The notes under the pieces are model-generated. The model worked only from the letters and a program-made list of their open reading frames with translations. It had not been told where the DNA came from and searched no databases. Made by a program: the position numbers and the translations under genes. Shown here piece after piece: positions 16,965 through 24,258 of a DNA stretch of 39,043 nt (position 1 is its first letter; the number at the start of each line of letters is the position of its first letter). This DNA is from an uncultured Ruminococcus sp. GTDB taxonomy: Bacteria > Bacillota > Clostridia > Oscillospirales > Acutalibacteraceae. The stretch spans positions 1 through 39,043 of the forward strand of contig CACXMR010000037.1 of assembly GCA_902768825.1 (NCBI GenBank). Direction: 5' to 3'.

Positions 16965-19070
16965 TTATGACTCCAACAGCAGAGGACTGTCAAGCTTTGT
17001 AACAATAGTCAGCACAGCTCCCGTCTCCGTCTTTGAATCATAGGCGATAAAGGAAATGTTGGCGGAGATCCTTACGTTGTTCTCCACAACATTGACTATG
17101 GTTTCGTTCTTGCGTGAGGCAATGCATTTCTTTACCGCATCCAAAAAGCCCTTTGCAGGAGTCCGATACCACTCATAATAGTCATTGTAGATCATGTCCT
17201 TGTCCTGACCTATTTCCTCCAGGAAGGACTTGTATGCGCTGTTTGCCTTCAATATGCGGAAGCTGGTCTTGTGAAATTCAAGCACTGCAACAGGAGTCGT
17301 GGCACTGTCTCCAAAGTAGCCTCCAAGCCCTGCCAAGAGCACATGAGGCTCCAGGCTGGCGGTGCATATCTTGTCATAGTATGTAGTCTTGTTCACATCA
17401 TCATATTGCAGACCGTTGTATATCCTCTCCTGATAGAAATGCTCGCAGGGCATGGGTTTGCCGAAGAGGAAGCCCTGAACCTTGTCACAGCCTGCGTCTC
17501 TCAAAAAGCGGAGCTGTTCCTTGGTCTGTACGCCCTCCGCAAGTGTGCTCACGCCTAACCTGGAGATCATGCTGATAACGTCTGACAGAATAAACCTGTT
17601 TTTGCCCGTAAGGCTGAAATTCTTCATAAAACGCATATCAAGCTTGATAAGGTCAAAGCTGTACTCCTGCAGGGTGTTGAGAGATGAATATTCGCTTCCA
17701 AAATCATCCATCCACACGTTAAAGCCTGCTTCTCTGAATCGGTTTATCTGGTTAGCTAAGAACTGCTGGTTTTTGATAAATGCGCTCTCGGTTATCTCCA
17801 CCGTCAGCAGATGATGAGCAATGTTATATTCGTTGACAATGGACAAAACCTCGTCAAACACGTCGCAGACCTCAAAATTTGATCTTGATATATTCACCGA
17901 AACAGGCACCAAGGGCATCCCCAGCTGCTTCTGCTTTGCAAGGCTTTCACAGATCTTTCTCAGCATATAGAAATCCAGCCTGTTTATGAGCCTGTTATCC
18001 TCCAGCACAGGAATAAACTGGGATGGCGGCAGCATGCCCTTTTCGGGGTCTATCCATCTGGCAAGGGCCTCCATATCGCAGATCTTGCCCGTGACAGTCC
18101 TGATGATAGGCATATAGTAAAGCTTTATATATCCGTTTTCGAGAGCCTCGTCAAAATGATTGAGGACGTGCCTTCTCTGGCGGTACTCCGTAAACATATC
18201 CCTGTCAAAAACATGATACTTGCGGGTATAGTCCACCTTGATGGCCTTGCAGGCGATCCTCGCCCTGTCGATGGCGGCAAAAATATCCAGCTCGCCCTTG
18301 TCGTCAATATATATTCCTGCGCAAAGCTGCACCGGAATGCCCATAGGATTGCGCAGCACCTGATCGTTTACCTGCTCGATCTTCTGCTCCAGGTGTCTTT
18401 TGCCGGTCATTACCACAAAATGGTCATCCGAGAACCTGGCCATTGCATCCTTATCAAACACATCCTTCAATACGGACGCCGTGCCCGAAAGGATGCCGTT
18501 TCCCCTTGAAAAGCCGTACTTCTCGTTTATCGCCTTCATGTCACGGATATCAAAGTATACAAAGGCAGGCACGATACCCTTTCTCTGCATTCTCCTGCGT
18601 TCCTGCTCGGCCAAGACCCCGAAGGCGGACATATTGGGCAGAGTCGTCAGCTTGTCGTAATAGGTGTTTATCTTTTCGGCATTGACTATATCCGTAACAT
18701 CACCGCACCAGATAGTGTGGAGCTTTTCACCCGAATCAGTCAGGAAGCTGCTTCCCTGGGCAAAAATAGAGCGAAATCCGCTGCCAATGCGCTTTCTGAA
18801 AACCAGATTGAGGGTTCCCTCAGCAAAAAACTTTGCCATGGCAGCAGAAACCTTTTCCGCATCCTCAGGATGCACCGTCGTAAAAATCCCGTTTTCGATA
18901 GTATAAGCAACCTGTGCCCGGTCCGTGGCATAAAGCTTGCACAGGCCGTCAGAAATAATTATAACGTGTATATCAGATTCTATCTTCTGCAAAATAATAA
19001 ACGGCATGACAGAGGTTTCCAGATCGTTCTTTTCACGGCCGTAGTATTCATATAAAATGTCAGTGGTCAA
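16965..19070 (-). CDS. PAS-GGDEF(degenerate)-EAL-PAS cyclic-di-GMP phosphodiesterase, 701 aa
   Basis: A soluble signalling protein. An N-terminal PAS-like region (about 20-130) leads to a GGDEF domain whose signature is ARFSDDHF, so it cannot be an active diguanylate cyclase and may bind GTP as a regulator. The EAL domain (about 310-560) keeps its catalytic set: DMEALARW, VSVNISRSNF, EITESAF, MDDFGSEYSSL, LIKLDMRFM, EGVQTKEQ, and QGFLFGKP. It should therefore hydrolyse c-di-GMP. A second PAS-like region closes the protein (about 600-701). The start is TTG 19070: GGAGGGG ends six bases upstream and no ATG lies nearby. It is transcribed alone from a good promoter. Confidence 0.9.
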   Translation of the reverse strand: MTTDILYEYYGREKNDLETSVMPFIILQKIESDIHVIIISDGLCKLYATDRAQVAYTIENGIFTTVHPEDAEKVSAAMAKFFAEGTLNLVFRKRIGSGFRSIFAQGSSFLTDSGEKLHTIWCGDVTDIVNAEKINTYYDKLTTLPNMSAFGVLAEQERRRMQRKGIVPAFVYFDIRDMKAINEKYGFSRGNGILSGTASVLKDVFDKDAMARFSDDHFVVMTGKRHLEQKIEQVNDQVLRNPMGIPVQLCAGIYIDDKGELDIFAAIDRARIACKAIKVDYTRKYHVFDRDMFTEYRQRRHVLNHFDEALENGYIKLYYMPIIRTVTGKICDMEALARWIDPEKGMLPPSQFIPVLEDNRLINRLDFYMLRKICESLAKQKQLGMPLVPVSVNISRSNFEVCDVFDEVLSIVNEYNIAHHLLTVEITESAFIKNQQFLANQINRFREAGFNVWMDDFGSEYSSLNTLQEYSFDLIKLDMRFMKNFSLTGKNRFILSDVISMISRLGVSTLAEGVQTKEQLRFLRDAGCDKVQGFLFGKPMPCEHFYQERIYNGLQYDDVNKTTYYDKICTASLEPHVLLAGLGGYFGDSATTPVAVLEFHKTSFRILKANSAYKSFLEEIGQDKDMIYNDYYEWYRTPAKGFLDAVKKCIASRKNETIVNVVENNVRISANISFIAYDSKTETGAVLTIVTKLDSPLLLES

Positions 19071-19106
19071 GCTGATCCCCTCCGTTGTTCATACTTATAC
19101 AGGTTA

Positions 19107-19135
19107 ATGATATTTTATTTCCGCTTGTTTGTCAA
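19107..19135 (-). promoter_or_regulatory. Promoter of the GGDEF-EAL gene
   Basis: On the minus strand TTGACA (19130-19135), 17 bases, TATCAT (19107-19112). The start of transcription falls about 30 bases before the TTG codon at 19070. Confidence 0.8.
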
Positions 19136-19419
19136 TAAACAAAATTATAAAACTTTATTAAAAATTTTTGTGAGTATCATCTCACGAAATATTCATTCTT
19201 GTCACAACCATATTATCCCTGTGCTTTTGCAAATAGTGCATAAATACCACTAAAATTCCCCGCCTGCGAGGATCACGCCTTCCGCTTTGTCTGCCCCGAC
19301 AGTGATTATTGTGAGAGAAAGCTTACCAATACCTTTGTATTGTTCAAAATAGGTAAATTTCAGATATAAAATTCGTGCAATATTTTACTATAATTTTTAT
19401 AGAATTTATAAGAAATTTA

Positions 19420-19645
19420 TTGAAAAAAACGATAAAAATTAGTATAATACTTATGTATTTACTATCATGAACTCCGTTGTACGGTGCTTGCAAGGTGTTT
19501 TTTGGGAAATTCGGATCCTCCGTTTTTTTAAAGACATCTTTTTTTTCCTGTACAATATCCTCTCTGGGGCGTCTGAGTATAGTTTCTCAGGCTTGAGATG
19601 TGTCACAGTAATCAATTTGAAGCTTTACATGATTTTTGGTATCAT
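19420..19645 (+). promoter_or_regulatory. Two candidate promoters and a long leader before the BspA-like gene
   Basis: Promoter 1: TTGAAA (19420-19425), 17 bases, perfect TATAAT (19443-19448), giving a leader of about 280 bases. Promoter 2: TTGAAG (19617-19622), 17 bases, TATCAT (19640-19645), about 95 bases before ATG 19738. The leader between them has several T-runs and only weak pairing; I see no known riboswitch. The rest of this gap (19136-19419) is AT-rich with nothing I can name. Confidence 0.6.
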
Positions 19646-19737
19646 CTGCCATCATCATTCAACCTGCTTCAGGAGGATCTCAAGGACAGGATCTGTTCAC
19701 TTGGTAGTTATAATTCCACAAAAGGCGGTGATATATA

Positions 19738-22428
19738 ATGCAGTGTAAAAAGTGCGGCAGTGAATGGAAAACAAATGCACGTGCCAGCCTTATTATACGA
19801 TGCCCTTTCTGCGGCGCCGAGCTTGAGGAGGAAAAGGAGGATAAGCTCACTTTCCAGGATGCAAAGGAGGCTTTGCGATATATCGTAAAGACCTACGGAG
19901 TGGATGTAATCATCGACGGTATTCAGCTCAAGGCTTTGCTCGATGAGTTTATTCCCGATCTCAAGCAGGAAAGAAAGGTTTTTCTCGATGCCTATGAACA
20001 GGGAATGTGTAATGCGCTGTATCTTGCCCACGATGAATCCGAGATCGACAAATGTATAGCGATCCTCCAGTCCATCAAGGTGCTGACGACCGACGCCTGT
20101 ATGGCTGAAAAATGGGCAAGCTATGTGGTTGAGTGCTTTGTCTATGCCCTCGATTGGAACGTACCCATGTTCGGCATAACGCCAAACATCCATATGCACC
20201 AGATGCCTGAAAATATCCATGAGACCAACAGAAGGCTTATCGGATCCGGCTTCCCCTCAGACGAGGAGGGCGACCAGGTTTATCCCGGGCAGGAAGAGGA
20301 AGAGAGAGAGACTCATTCAAACGTATTTAATTTCTTTCATAATAACGATTCAGACGACGATGGTGCGCCTCCCAAGGTGCCTGTAAGCACCAACGGAAAC
20401 GACGAGCCGGAGGAGGCTCCCGAAACAAAGGCTGCCGAGGAACCCGAAAAGCAGCCTGAGACCGAGCCGGAGAAGCCGGCCGAAGAGCAAGAGAGCACAC
20501 CTCACTTCTCCTTTACGGATGAAAGCGGCGAGCGCCATGCTCCGCCTGTGTTTGATTTCACAGACGAGGCCGATGATATTGAAGAGGAGAAGCCTGAGGA
20601 GAAGCCTGAAGAGAAGGCCGAAGAAAAGCCTGAAGAAAAGCCTGAAGATAAGGCCGAAGAGAAGCCTGAAGAAAAAGCCGAAGAGAAGGCTGAAGAAAAA
20701 GCCGAAGAAAAGACTGAAGAAAAGGCTGAAGAAAAGGCTTCTGAAACAGCCGAGGAAAAACCCGCTGAGACAGAGCAGGCAGCTTCCTATAAGGACGAGA
20801 GCGGCCGCTTGATATTTGACTTCAGCGAGGATGAAGAGCCTGAACCCGAGGAAGAAAAATCCGAGGACAAGGAAGAAAAATCAGAGGAGGTCGCTAAGGA
20901 AGAGCCTGAGGAAGAAAAGCCCGCAGAGGCTCCCGTAAGCGAGATCAGCTCCGAAGAAACTAAAGTTGCCGATCATAAGGATCAGGAAGAAAAACCAAAC
21001 CAGATAGCTACAGTGCAGAATCCCTGGATGCAGCAGATGATGCAAAACGGCGATATGCCTCAGCAGATGCCTTGGGGCTACAATCCCTGGATGCAGCAGA
21101 TGCCTCAGAACGGCGAAATGCCTCAGCAAATGCCTTGGGGCTACAACCCCTGGATGCAGCAGATGCCTCAGAACGGCGAAATGCCTCAGCAGATGCCTTG
21201 GGGCTACAACCCCTGGATGCAGCAGATGCCTCAGAACGGCGAAATGCCTCAGCAGATGCCTTGGGGCTACAACCCCTGGATGCAGCAGATGCCGGGTCAG
21301 CCTATGCCGGGTCAGCCCATGCCAGGTCAGCCTATGCCGGGTCAGCCTATGCCGGGTCAGCCTATGCCGGGTCAGCCTGTTCCAAGTCAGCCTGTGCCTA
21401 ACACCGCACCGGCAGATAAACAAGAGGCAAAGCCCGAAGTAAAGGCTCCCCAGCCTGCAGAGCCGGAGAAGCCCGCAGAGCCTGAGAAGCCTGCAGTTCC
21501 CGAAAAGCCCGCAGAACCTGAGCCGGAGAAAAAGCCTGAGGAAAAGCCGGCAGAGCCCGTTAAGGTACCCGCCAGCAGCGCCGGGGTCCCGGAATTATCA
21601 GATGCAAATCTTGTTATGTTCACGGCGGCAGAGGCAGCCACAAAGACCGGCGCCCGTGTCGTTATTCCCGAAGGCGTACAGGCTATCGAGGATTCTGCGT
21701 TTGCAGGAAACAAAACTCTACAGGCTATCGAGCTGCCATCCACACTGCTCAAGATCGGTGAAAGCGCATTTGAAAACTGCGATAAGCTGATTACCATAAA
21801 TCTCCCTGAGGGACTCATCGACATCGGCAGAGGTGCATTTGCAGGCTGCAAGTCCCTTGCAGGCATTGTGATCCCGTCAACCATCAAAAGGATCAGACAA
21901 AGCACCTTCAGCGGCTGCGAAAAGCTCAAGGACTTCCAGATTCCGGCGACTGTCCAGAGTCTCGGCAAGCACGCATTCCTCAACTGCGAGTCCCTGGTCG
22001 AGGTCACTGTACCTGACGGAGTCGAGGAGCTTCCTGAGAACGTATTCAGCGGCTGCCGTTCACTTGTAAAAGCAGTAGTTCCCGAGTCAGTCAAGGATAT
22101 CCGCAAGAGCGTATTCAGCTGGTGCGAGGCTCTTACCACCGTAAACATTCCTGAAGCCGTCACAGAGATCGGCGACGGTGCGTTTACAGGCTGCGGCTCA
22201 CTCAAGACTGTCAACATCCCGAAGAACCTTGAGGCTATTGGCTACGGAACCTTCAGCAAGTGCGGCACACTCAGAACTCTCATTCTTCCTGATACAGTTG
22301 CTAATATTGGTGAGAACGCATTTAATGGTTCAAACCGCACACTTGTAGTTTACTGCTCCGCAAATAACAATTACGTCAAGCGTTATTGCAGGATGAACAG
22401 AGTAAAGTGCAAGAATATAGAGAAATGA
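19738..22428 (+). CDS. Zinc-ribbon protein with Glu/Lys and Met/Pro/Gln repeats and BspA-type leucine-rich repeats, 896 aa
   Basis: Five regions in order. (1) Zinc ribbon C3-x2-C6 / C22-x2-C25. (2) A helical domain to about residue 160. (3) A long acidic linker, including near-perfect EEKPEEKAEEK repeats at about 281-341. (4) Four 21-residue units beginning NPWMQQMPQNGEMPQQ (428-511), then MPGQP pentapeptides (about 518-547) and a Pro/Glu/Lys linker. (5) About ten BspA/LRR_5 repeats (about 625-890; pattern IPxxVxxIGxxAFxGCxxLxxVxIP). No signal peptide or membrane segment is visible, so it seems cytoplasmic, unlike most BspA proteins, which are surface-bound. The repeats suggest a scaffold or protein-binding role, which is inference. 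GGCGGTG lies just before ATG 19738. Confidence 0.8.
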   Translation: MQCKKCGSEWKTNARASLIIRCPFCGAELEEEKEDKLTFQDAKEALRYIVKTYGVDVIIDGIQLKALLDEFIPDLKQERKVFLDAYEQGMCNALYLAHDESEIDKCIAILQSIKVLTTDACMAEKWASYVVECFVYALDWNVPMFGITPNIHMHQMPENIHETNRRLIGSGFPSDEEGDQVYPGQEEEERETHSNVFNFFHNNDSDDDGAPPKVPVSTNGNDEPEEAPETKAAEEPEKQPETEPEKPAEEQESTPHFSFTDESGERHAPPVFDFTDEADDIEEEKPEEKPEEKAEEKPEEKPEDKAEEKPEEKAEEKAEEKAEEKTEEKAEEKASETAEEKPAETEQAASYKDESGRLIFDFSEDEEPEPEEEKSEDKEEKSEEVAKEEPEEEKPAEAPVSEISSEETKVADHKDQEEKPNQIATVQNPWMQQMMQNGDMPQQMPWGYNPWMQQMPQNGEMPQQMPWGYNPWMQQMPQNGEMPQQMPWGYNPWMQQMPQNGEMPQQMPWGYNPWMQQMPGQPMPGQPMPGQPMPGQPMPGQPMPGQPVPSQPVPNTAPADKQEAKPEVKAPQPAEPEKPAEPEKPAVPEKPAEPEPEKKPEEKPAEPVKVPASSAGVPELSDANLVMFTAAEAATKTGARVVIPEGVQAIEDSAFAGNKTLQAIELPSTLLKIGESAFENCDKLITINLPEGLIDIGRGAFAGCKSLAGIVIPSTIKRIRQSTFSGCEKLKDFQIPATVQSLGKHAFLNCESLVEVTVPDGVEELPENVFSGCRSLVKAVVPESVKDIRKSVFSWCEALTTVNIPEAVTEIGDGAFTGCGSLKTVNIPKNLEAIGYGTFSKCGTLRTLILPDTVANIGENAFNGSNRTLVVYCSANNNYVKRYCRMNRVKCKNIEK
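21019..21270 (+). repeat. Four tandem 63-base units within the BspA-like gene
   Basis: Units start at 21019, 21082, 21145 and 21208 and a partial fifth at 21271. Units 2-4 are almost identical at the DNA level; unit 1 differs at several bases (MQNGD for PQNGE). The unit length is a multiple of three, so gain or loss of units keeps the frame. Confidence 0.92.
21289..21384 (+). repeat. 15-base tandem repeats coding MPGQP
   Basis: About six copies of ATGCCGGGTCAGCCT with a few silent changes, ending in the variants VPGQP/VPSQP. They follow directly on the 63-base array, and both are in frame. Confidence 0.88.
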
Positions 22429-22446
22429 GTCAATAATAAAACCATT

Positions 22447-22476
22447 AAAGCGGCAGGATATTTCCTGTCGCTTTTT
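22447..22476 (+). terminator. Terminator after the BspA-like gene
   Basis: AAAGCGGCAGG (22447 onward) pairs with CCTGTCGCTTT (22464-22474), followed by TTGATTT. The next ribosome binding site starts about ten bases later. Confidence 0.85.
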
Positions 22477-22496
22477 GATTTATGGAGGTGACACCC

Positions 22497-22766
22497 ATGA
22501 GGTATTTTTCAGATGAACAACTCAGCGCTATGAGAGAAAACGCCAGGCAGAATTATGATCCCAACCAGATAAACAAATATCTCACCTGTATTACCCGCAT
22601 AGAGCTGCTGGACAAGCGCAACGATCTCTACGGGGACTGCCGCTGCGAGCTAATGCAGGCCATCTCGGAGCTTGAAAGAGTGACCGAGCAATATGTCCAT
22701 CGTGGCAAGACAGACCCCAATGACGAGGATTCCGATGCCTTTGAGTATGAGAATTTTTCATACTGA
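22497..22766 (+). CDS. Hypothetical protein, 89 aa
   Basis: I do not recognise it. ATG 22497 is chosen because GGAGGTG ends about seven bases before it; the in-frame ATG at 22482 is part of that ribosome binding site. The product is mostly helical and charged: MRYFSDEQLSAMRENARQNY, then NKYLTCITRIELLDKRNDLYGDCRCEL and AISELERVTEQYV, with an acidic tail. No signal peptide or membrane helix. It lies between a terminator and the next gene, about 90 bases away, and may be expressed by read-through from the BspA-like gene. Confidence 0.7.
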   Translation: MRYFSDEQLSAMRENARQNYDPNQINKYLTCITRIELLDKRNDLYGDCRCELMQAISELERVTEQYVHRGKTDPNDEDSDAFEYENFSY

Positions 22767-22856
22767 TCAGAGCTGTTTTATGGAAGCAGACGATGTATCA
22801 TTTTCTCTCCCTTTGTCATAGTATAGGATATACGCACCAATAAGGAGGAAAATGTA

Positions 22857-23675
22857 ATGCCGGAAAATGTTCTCTGCAACGGCTGTGAAAGCTGCTATCC
22901 CAGCGATAAGATAAAAGAAGCCGTTTGCATTAACGCTTCAAGAATATATGATTCCTGCTCTGACAAGGACTGTCTGGAGGATCTGCCTCTGCTGCTCACA
23001 AAGCCCGGTCAGTGCATGATCGACAAAGCCGCCTCTGTCAGGCTCAACGACGTAAACGTAAGCACAGTTTCCATAGGTCTGCAGCCCATTCCATTCAACA
23101 AGGGCTTTTATGCCGTGGATATGACCTTCTACTTTGACGTATGCCTGGATGTGTTTATGGCTCCCAATTCACTCCCGATGCAGCTCAAGGGTCTTGCCAT
23201 CTTCTCCAAGAGAGCAGTGCTGTTTGGCAGTGACGGAAGCGTACAGGTTTTCAGTTCAGAGCACAGTGATGACTGTCCCGAGGGTCAGGTATCATCCAAC
23301 CGCACCTGTCCCAAGGCCGTCGTTCAGGTGGCCGAACCCATCCCGCTTTGTGCAAGGCTTGCCGACAGACATTCCTGCACCTGTATGCCGCAATACCGCA
23401 TACCTGAGAGCATCATGCGCAGATACGGCGGAGAATTCGTACCCTCTGAGACTGACAAGCAGGTGCTTGTTTCCATCGGACTATTCTCAATCGTCCAGCT
23501 TGAGAGGAATGTTCAGATGCTCATTCCCGCCTATGATTTCTGCATTCCCCACAAGGAATGTGTATCCAGCTCCGAAGATCCCTGTGAGCTTTTCAGCAGC
23601 ATAGAGTTCCCCACAAACGAGTTCTTCCCCTCGAGCGCAGAGCCTGCGCCGGCGAGCCATCGGCAGATAATCTGA
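22857..23675 (+). CDS. Cysteine-rich conserved clostridial protein of unknown function, 272 aa
   Basis: Sixteen cysteines are spread through the protein, beginning CNGCESC (7-13), with the conserved-looking core AVCINASRIYDSCSDKDCLEDL, then PFNKGFYAVDMTFYFDV and KRAVLFGSDGSVQVFSS. I recall proteins of this shape as common, uncharacterised products in spore-forming Clostridia, where a coat or spore-envelope role has been suspected; that is memory and inference, not shown here. The protein is without signal peptide or membrane segment, with many beta-strand-like stretches. AAGGAGG precedes ATG 22857 at about eight bases. It ends 33 bases before a dispersed repeat, which holds its likely terminator further down. 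Confidence 0.75.
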   Translation: MPENVLCNGCESCYPSDKIKEAVCINASRIYDSCSDKDCLEDLPLLLTKPGQCMIDKAASVRLNDVNVSTVSIGLQPIPFNKGFYAVDMTFYFDVCLDVFMAPNSLPMQLKGLAIFSKRAVLFGSDGSVQVFSSEHSDDCPEGQVSSNRTCPKAVVQVAEPIPLCARLADRHSCTCMPQYRIPESIMRRYGGEFVPSETDKQVLVSIGLFSIVQLERNVQMLIPAYDFCIPHKECVSSSEDPCELFSSIEFPTNEFFPSSAEPAPASHRQII

Positions 23676-23708
23676 TTTTTCAGATGGCCACTCGCGGCTG
23701 ACAGTCTA

Positions 23709-23875
23709 CCCAAAAACGACAACAGAAAAGTTTTGCTCAAGCTTTTTCAAAAGCTTGCGGGGTCCATGGGGCAGCGCCCCTGGTCGCTCTCCGCAGAGAG
23801 CGAAACCCAAAGGGGTTCGGGGGCGGAAGCCCCTGATTTATATGAATACAAGGCTGATTCCGGCAGGAATCAGGC
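23709..23875 (+). repeat. Dispersed repeat, family A copy 1
   Basis: A mosaic of short inverted repeats: AAAACGACAACA, AGCTTTTTCAAAAGCT, GGGGCAGCGCCCC, CGCTCTCCGCAGAGAGCG, and GGGGGCGGAAGCCCC, ending in CTGATTCC..GGAATCAG. Most blocks recur at 35708-35864 in the same order, and inverted at 36215-36331 and 38931-39043. Non-coding; the frames that cross it are shadows. Confidence 0.85.
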
Positions 23876-23922
23876 AAAATGCAGCTCAGACACACTAAAA
23901 ATGACATTAACACAAATAATTT

Positions 23923-23954
23923 GGACTGATTCCGAATGGAATCAGTCCTTTTCT
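23923..23954 (+). terminator. Terminator downstream of the cysteine-rich protein gene
   Basis: GGACTGATTCC (23923-23933) and GGAATCAGTCC (23938-23948) form a perfect 11-bp stem with a four-base loop, followed by TTTTCTG. Confidence 0.85.
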
Positions 23955-24016
23955 GTTGCTCTCCATGACTAAGTTGCTTTATTGCTCAGGACGGGAAGTT
24001 CGTCTGCAAGCCTATC

Positions 24017-24112
24017 GGCTCCCCATACTTGGCTCTGAATCGTCAGCATGGGGAGCCCTTTAGCGCAGGGCTCCCCCTCTTGAAAAAACCGTCCTCCGGA
24101 CGCTTTTTTCAA
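24017..24112. other. Two strong hairpins between convergent genes
   Basis: GGCTCCCCAT (24017-24026) pairs perfectly with ATGGGGAGCC (24048-24057). Next, TTGAAAAAA (24080-24088) pairs with TTTTTTCAA (24104-24112) around an inner CGTCC/GGACG stem, a possible terminator in either direction. A close relative of the second hairpin is at 36163-36192, also after a longer GC-rich hairpin. Confidence 0.7.
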
Positions 24113-24144
24113 TTCATCCCCCTTCTGGGCTCTTGTGCATAGAG

Positions 24145-24219
24145 TTTTTCGCTCTCTGGGGAGAGCGACCAGGGGCCCCGAGTCTCACCTGCCGGCACCC
24201 CAAGGGCACTTGTTTCACT
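24145..24219 (-). repeat. Fragments of dispersed repeat families A and B
   Basis: Bases 24145-24171 hold a version of the family A block (CGCTCTC...GAGAGCG). Bases 24196-24218 are the reverse complement of the 23-base core (ending CCCTTGGGGT) shared with 14770 and 29669. Confidence 0.65.
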
Positions 24220-24250
24220 AAAAAAACCGGAGCCATATCGGTTCCGGTTT
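24219..24250 (-). terminator. Terminator of the ymdB-spoVS-fakA run
   Basis: On the minus strand AACCGGAACC (24240-24249) pairs with GGCTCCGGTT (24225-24234) and is followed by seven T. It starts nine bases after the fakA stop. Confidence 0.9.
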
Positions 24251-24258
24251 GTTTTTTA

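Noticed and set aside
19449-19737. Riboswitch in the leader of the BspA-like gene
   Set aside because: No known aptamer signature and only weak pairing; the T-runs are not preceded by convincing stems.
20519-20812. 97-residue Lys/Arg-rich frame on the plus strand
   Set aside because: Frame-shifted reading of the Glu/Lys repeat codons of the BspA-like gene.
20881-21423. 180-residue minus-strand frame rich in RHRL repeats
   Set aside because: It is the antisense of the 63- and 15-base repeats in the BspA-like gene; no ribosome binding site.
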